Positions 40,888 to 41,811 of a stretch of DNA of 41,811 nt are shown one piece after another. The position numbers were made by a program, and so were the translations under genes. The DNA is taken from assembly GCA_947569245.1 (NCBI GenBank), contig CANORV010000004.1:1-41811 (forward strand), given 5' to 3'. The DNA is from an uncultured Mycoplasmatota bacterium (GTDB lineage Bacteria; Bacillota_I; Bacilli_A; RF39; UBA660). Below the pieces are notes generated by a model, which was not told the DNA's origin, made no database searches, and was given only the letters and a program-made list of their open reading frames with translations. Within the stretch, counting starts at the first letter, position 1. Each line of letters opens with the position of its first letter.

Positions 40888-41526
40888 ATGAAAGAATTTT
40901 TGTAAAAAATTAGAATTCCTGATAGAAGTCTAAAAATAAGTAGGAAAATATTAAATACAAGTTCAATATTTTTATTAGGAATAATATTGGGGATATTTTC
41001 TAAATGGCTAGATAATTTAAGCATTGATGATACAATATGGTGGAAACATATATTTGGAATATTAGATTTAAGAAATGTATTTTCTTTGTTTGGAATATGG
41101 ATCTTTATTGCTGCTACCATTTCAGTATTTAGTAAGACACCATTAAGAGCAAGTTTGAATGTATTTTTGTTTTTTGTAGGTATGACAGTAAGTTACCATT
41201 TATATACAATTTATTTTAGTGATTTTAATCCTAAAAACTATATGATGATTTGGTATGGAATAACTATGATAACACCAATACTTGCCTTTATTTGTTGGTA
41301 TGCAAAGGGAAAAGAAAAAATATCAATTATTATTAGTAGCATAATCCTTACTATAATGTTAATATCATCTTTTAGTATAGGAGTTGGGTATTTTTATTTT
41401 AAAAGTATAATTGATACTATTTTGTTTATAGGAACAATATTAGTGTTATATGTAAATCCTAAAAATAGTGTTTATAGTTTGTTAATAGCATTATTATTAG
41501 CTTTTGCATTTAGAATTTTAGTATAA
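40888..41526 (+). pseudogene. polytopic membrane protein with in-frame stop at codon 6
   Basis: ATG 40888 follows ATGGAGCAAGT. Codons are Met-Lys-Glu-Phe-Leu then TAA (40903-40905). The same frame goes on without shift as IRIPDRSLKISRKILNTSS and a six-helix membrane protein to 41526 (about 212 aa). An internal start TTG 40987 preceded by AGGA could give a 179-residue product lacking most of the first helix. No family recognised. Confidence 0.7.
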
Positions 41527-41529
41527 CAC

Positions 41530-41541
41530 AAATTACAATTT
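41530..41541 (+). repeat. intergenic repeat AAATTACAATTT, copy 3
   Basis: Three bases after the stop of the membrane protein and 16 bp before the DUF3781 start; identical to copies 1 and 2. Confidence 0.8.
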
Positions 41542-41557
41542 ATGGAGTTGATAGTTT

Positions 41558-41803
41558 ATGAATAAAGAGATATTGTTATTAAATATAGATAAAGTTCATA
41601 CTACAAAAATGGGTATAGATAGAATTAAGAAAAATCTTAAACTAGATACAAATGATGTAGTTGATTATTGCAAAAATAAAGTTTTAGATAAAAAATGTAA
41701 TATATATAAACAAGGCAAGAATTGGTATTGTGAAATTGATAATATAAAGATAACTATTAACTCATACAGTTATACGATTATTACAGCACATACTATTCAC
41801 TAA
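41558..41803 (+). CDS. DUF3781 protein
   Basis: 81 residues: MNKEILLLNIDKVHTTKMG at the start, then RIKKNLKLDTNDVVDYCK, GKNWYCEIDNIKITINSYS and TIITAHTI at the end. This is the DUF3781 family, small proteins of unknown function common in Firmicutes accessory DNA. GGAGTTG precedes the ATG. The gene is complete; its stop is followed by the fourth copy of the intergenic motif. Confidence 0.85.
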   Translation: MNKEILLLNIDKVHTTKMGIDRIKKNLKLDTNDVVDYCKNKVLDKKCNIYKQGKNWYCEIDNIKITINSYSYTIITAHTIH

Positions 41804-41811
41804 ATTACAAT
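41802..41811 (+). repeat. intergenic repeat, copy 4, cut by the window edge
   Basis: AAATTACAAT starts in the stop codon of the DUF3781 gene and reaches the end of the window; the first ten bases equal those of copies 1-3. Another gene in the row presumably follows. Confidence 0.7.

Larger units (their letters stand above)
37973..41811. mobile_element. element B: integrative element, left end and cargo (runs off the window)
   Basis: Starts at the secA remnant and carries arm-type repeats, a tyrosine integrase with a stop, a replication-initiator-like gene and a row of small genes. The right end and any transfer genes are not in the window. Its left end has features in common with that of element A (AATTTAGGAA, then TGT(C/T)C(T/C)CATTTT). 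Confidence 0.6.

Noticed and set aside
1-41811. CRISPR arrays, tRNA or rRNA genes
   Set aside because: I saw no regularly spaced repeats of CRISPR size, no tRNA-like cloverleaf or CCA ends, and no conserved rRNA segments.

Overview
This is a strongly AT-rich, densely packed chromosomal segment from a low-GC Gram-positive bacterium (Firmicutes/Bacillota, Bacilli-like gene order). It is an endospore former: gerQ, spoIIR, spoIIQ and spoIIID are all present, and sites resembling sporulation sigma-factor promoters sit in front of gerQ (sigma-E-like) and spoIIQ (sigma-F-like). It has a peptidoglycan wall with probable wall polymers (murA, a class A PBP, tagO-like transferase, mbl). The sequence alone does not fix the genus. 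The gene order resembles a compressed version of the Bacillus subtilis arm next to oriC (ychF-rpsF-ssb-rpsR, gdpP-rplI-dnaB, walJ-rlmH, argS-rpoE, prfA-prmC-spoIIR, spoIIQ-spoIIID-mbl, hpf-secA). Nearly all genes read left to right, so I infer that oriC lies to the left and replication runs rightward.

Layout. 1-9 kb: ychF, a Bax-inhibitor-like protein, the rpsF-ssb-rpsR operon, a truncated GdpP-like DHH phosphodiesterase with rplI and dnaB, a LysM-G5-M23 peptidase, walJ and rlmH. 9-14.7 kb: an amino acid:cation symporter, ung, then leftward lemA-like and gerQ, rightward pduL, and a leftward class A PBP. 14.9-25 kb: DUF1934, argS, rpoE, prfA, prmC, spoIIR, a MntP-like pump, aldolase, murA, an SGNH hydrolase, rpmE, a zinc-ribbon membrane protein and rpiB. 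25-28.7 kb: DUF1146, spoIIQ, spoIIID, mbl and a TagO/WecA-type transferase. 28.7-31.6 kb: an agr-type quorum-sensing locus with unusual polarity: response regulator and kinase on +, and AgrB plus an unlisted 37-residue AgrD peptide on -, converging on one hairpin. 31.8-35.7 kb: two cold-shock genes, hpf and secA.

The right end (35.7 kb to the edge) is an accessory island at the 3' end of secA. A second, synonymously diverged copy of the last 13 secA codons plus stop lies at 37931-37972. The DNA after each copy begins similarly, so I read this as two integrative elements in tandem. Element A (about 35.73-37.93 kb) has no integrase but carries DUF1653 and a complete AbiEi/AbiEii toxin-antitoxin pair with a palindromic operator. 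Element B (from about 37.97 kb, running off the window) carries a tyrosine integrase with an in-frame stop, a replication-initiator-like gene frameshifted at a run of nine A, and a row of small genes. Each of the last stop codons of that row is followed by the same 12-bp motif AAATTACAATTT, giving a cassette-like layout. This array and the tandem secA-end elements are the least ordinary parts of the window.
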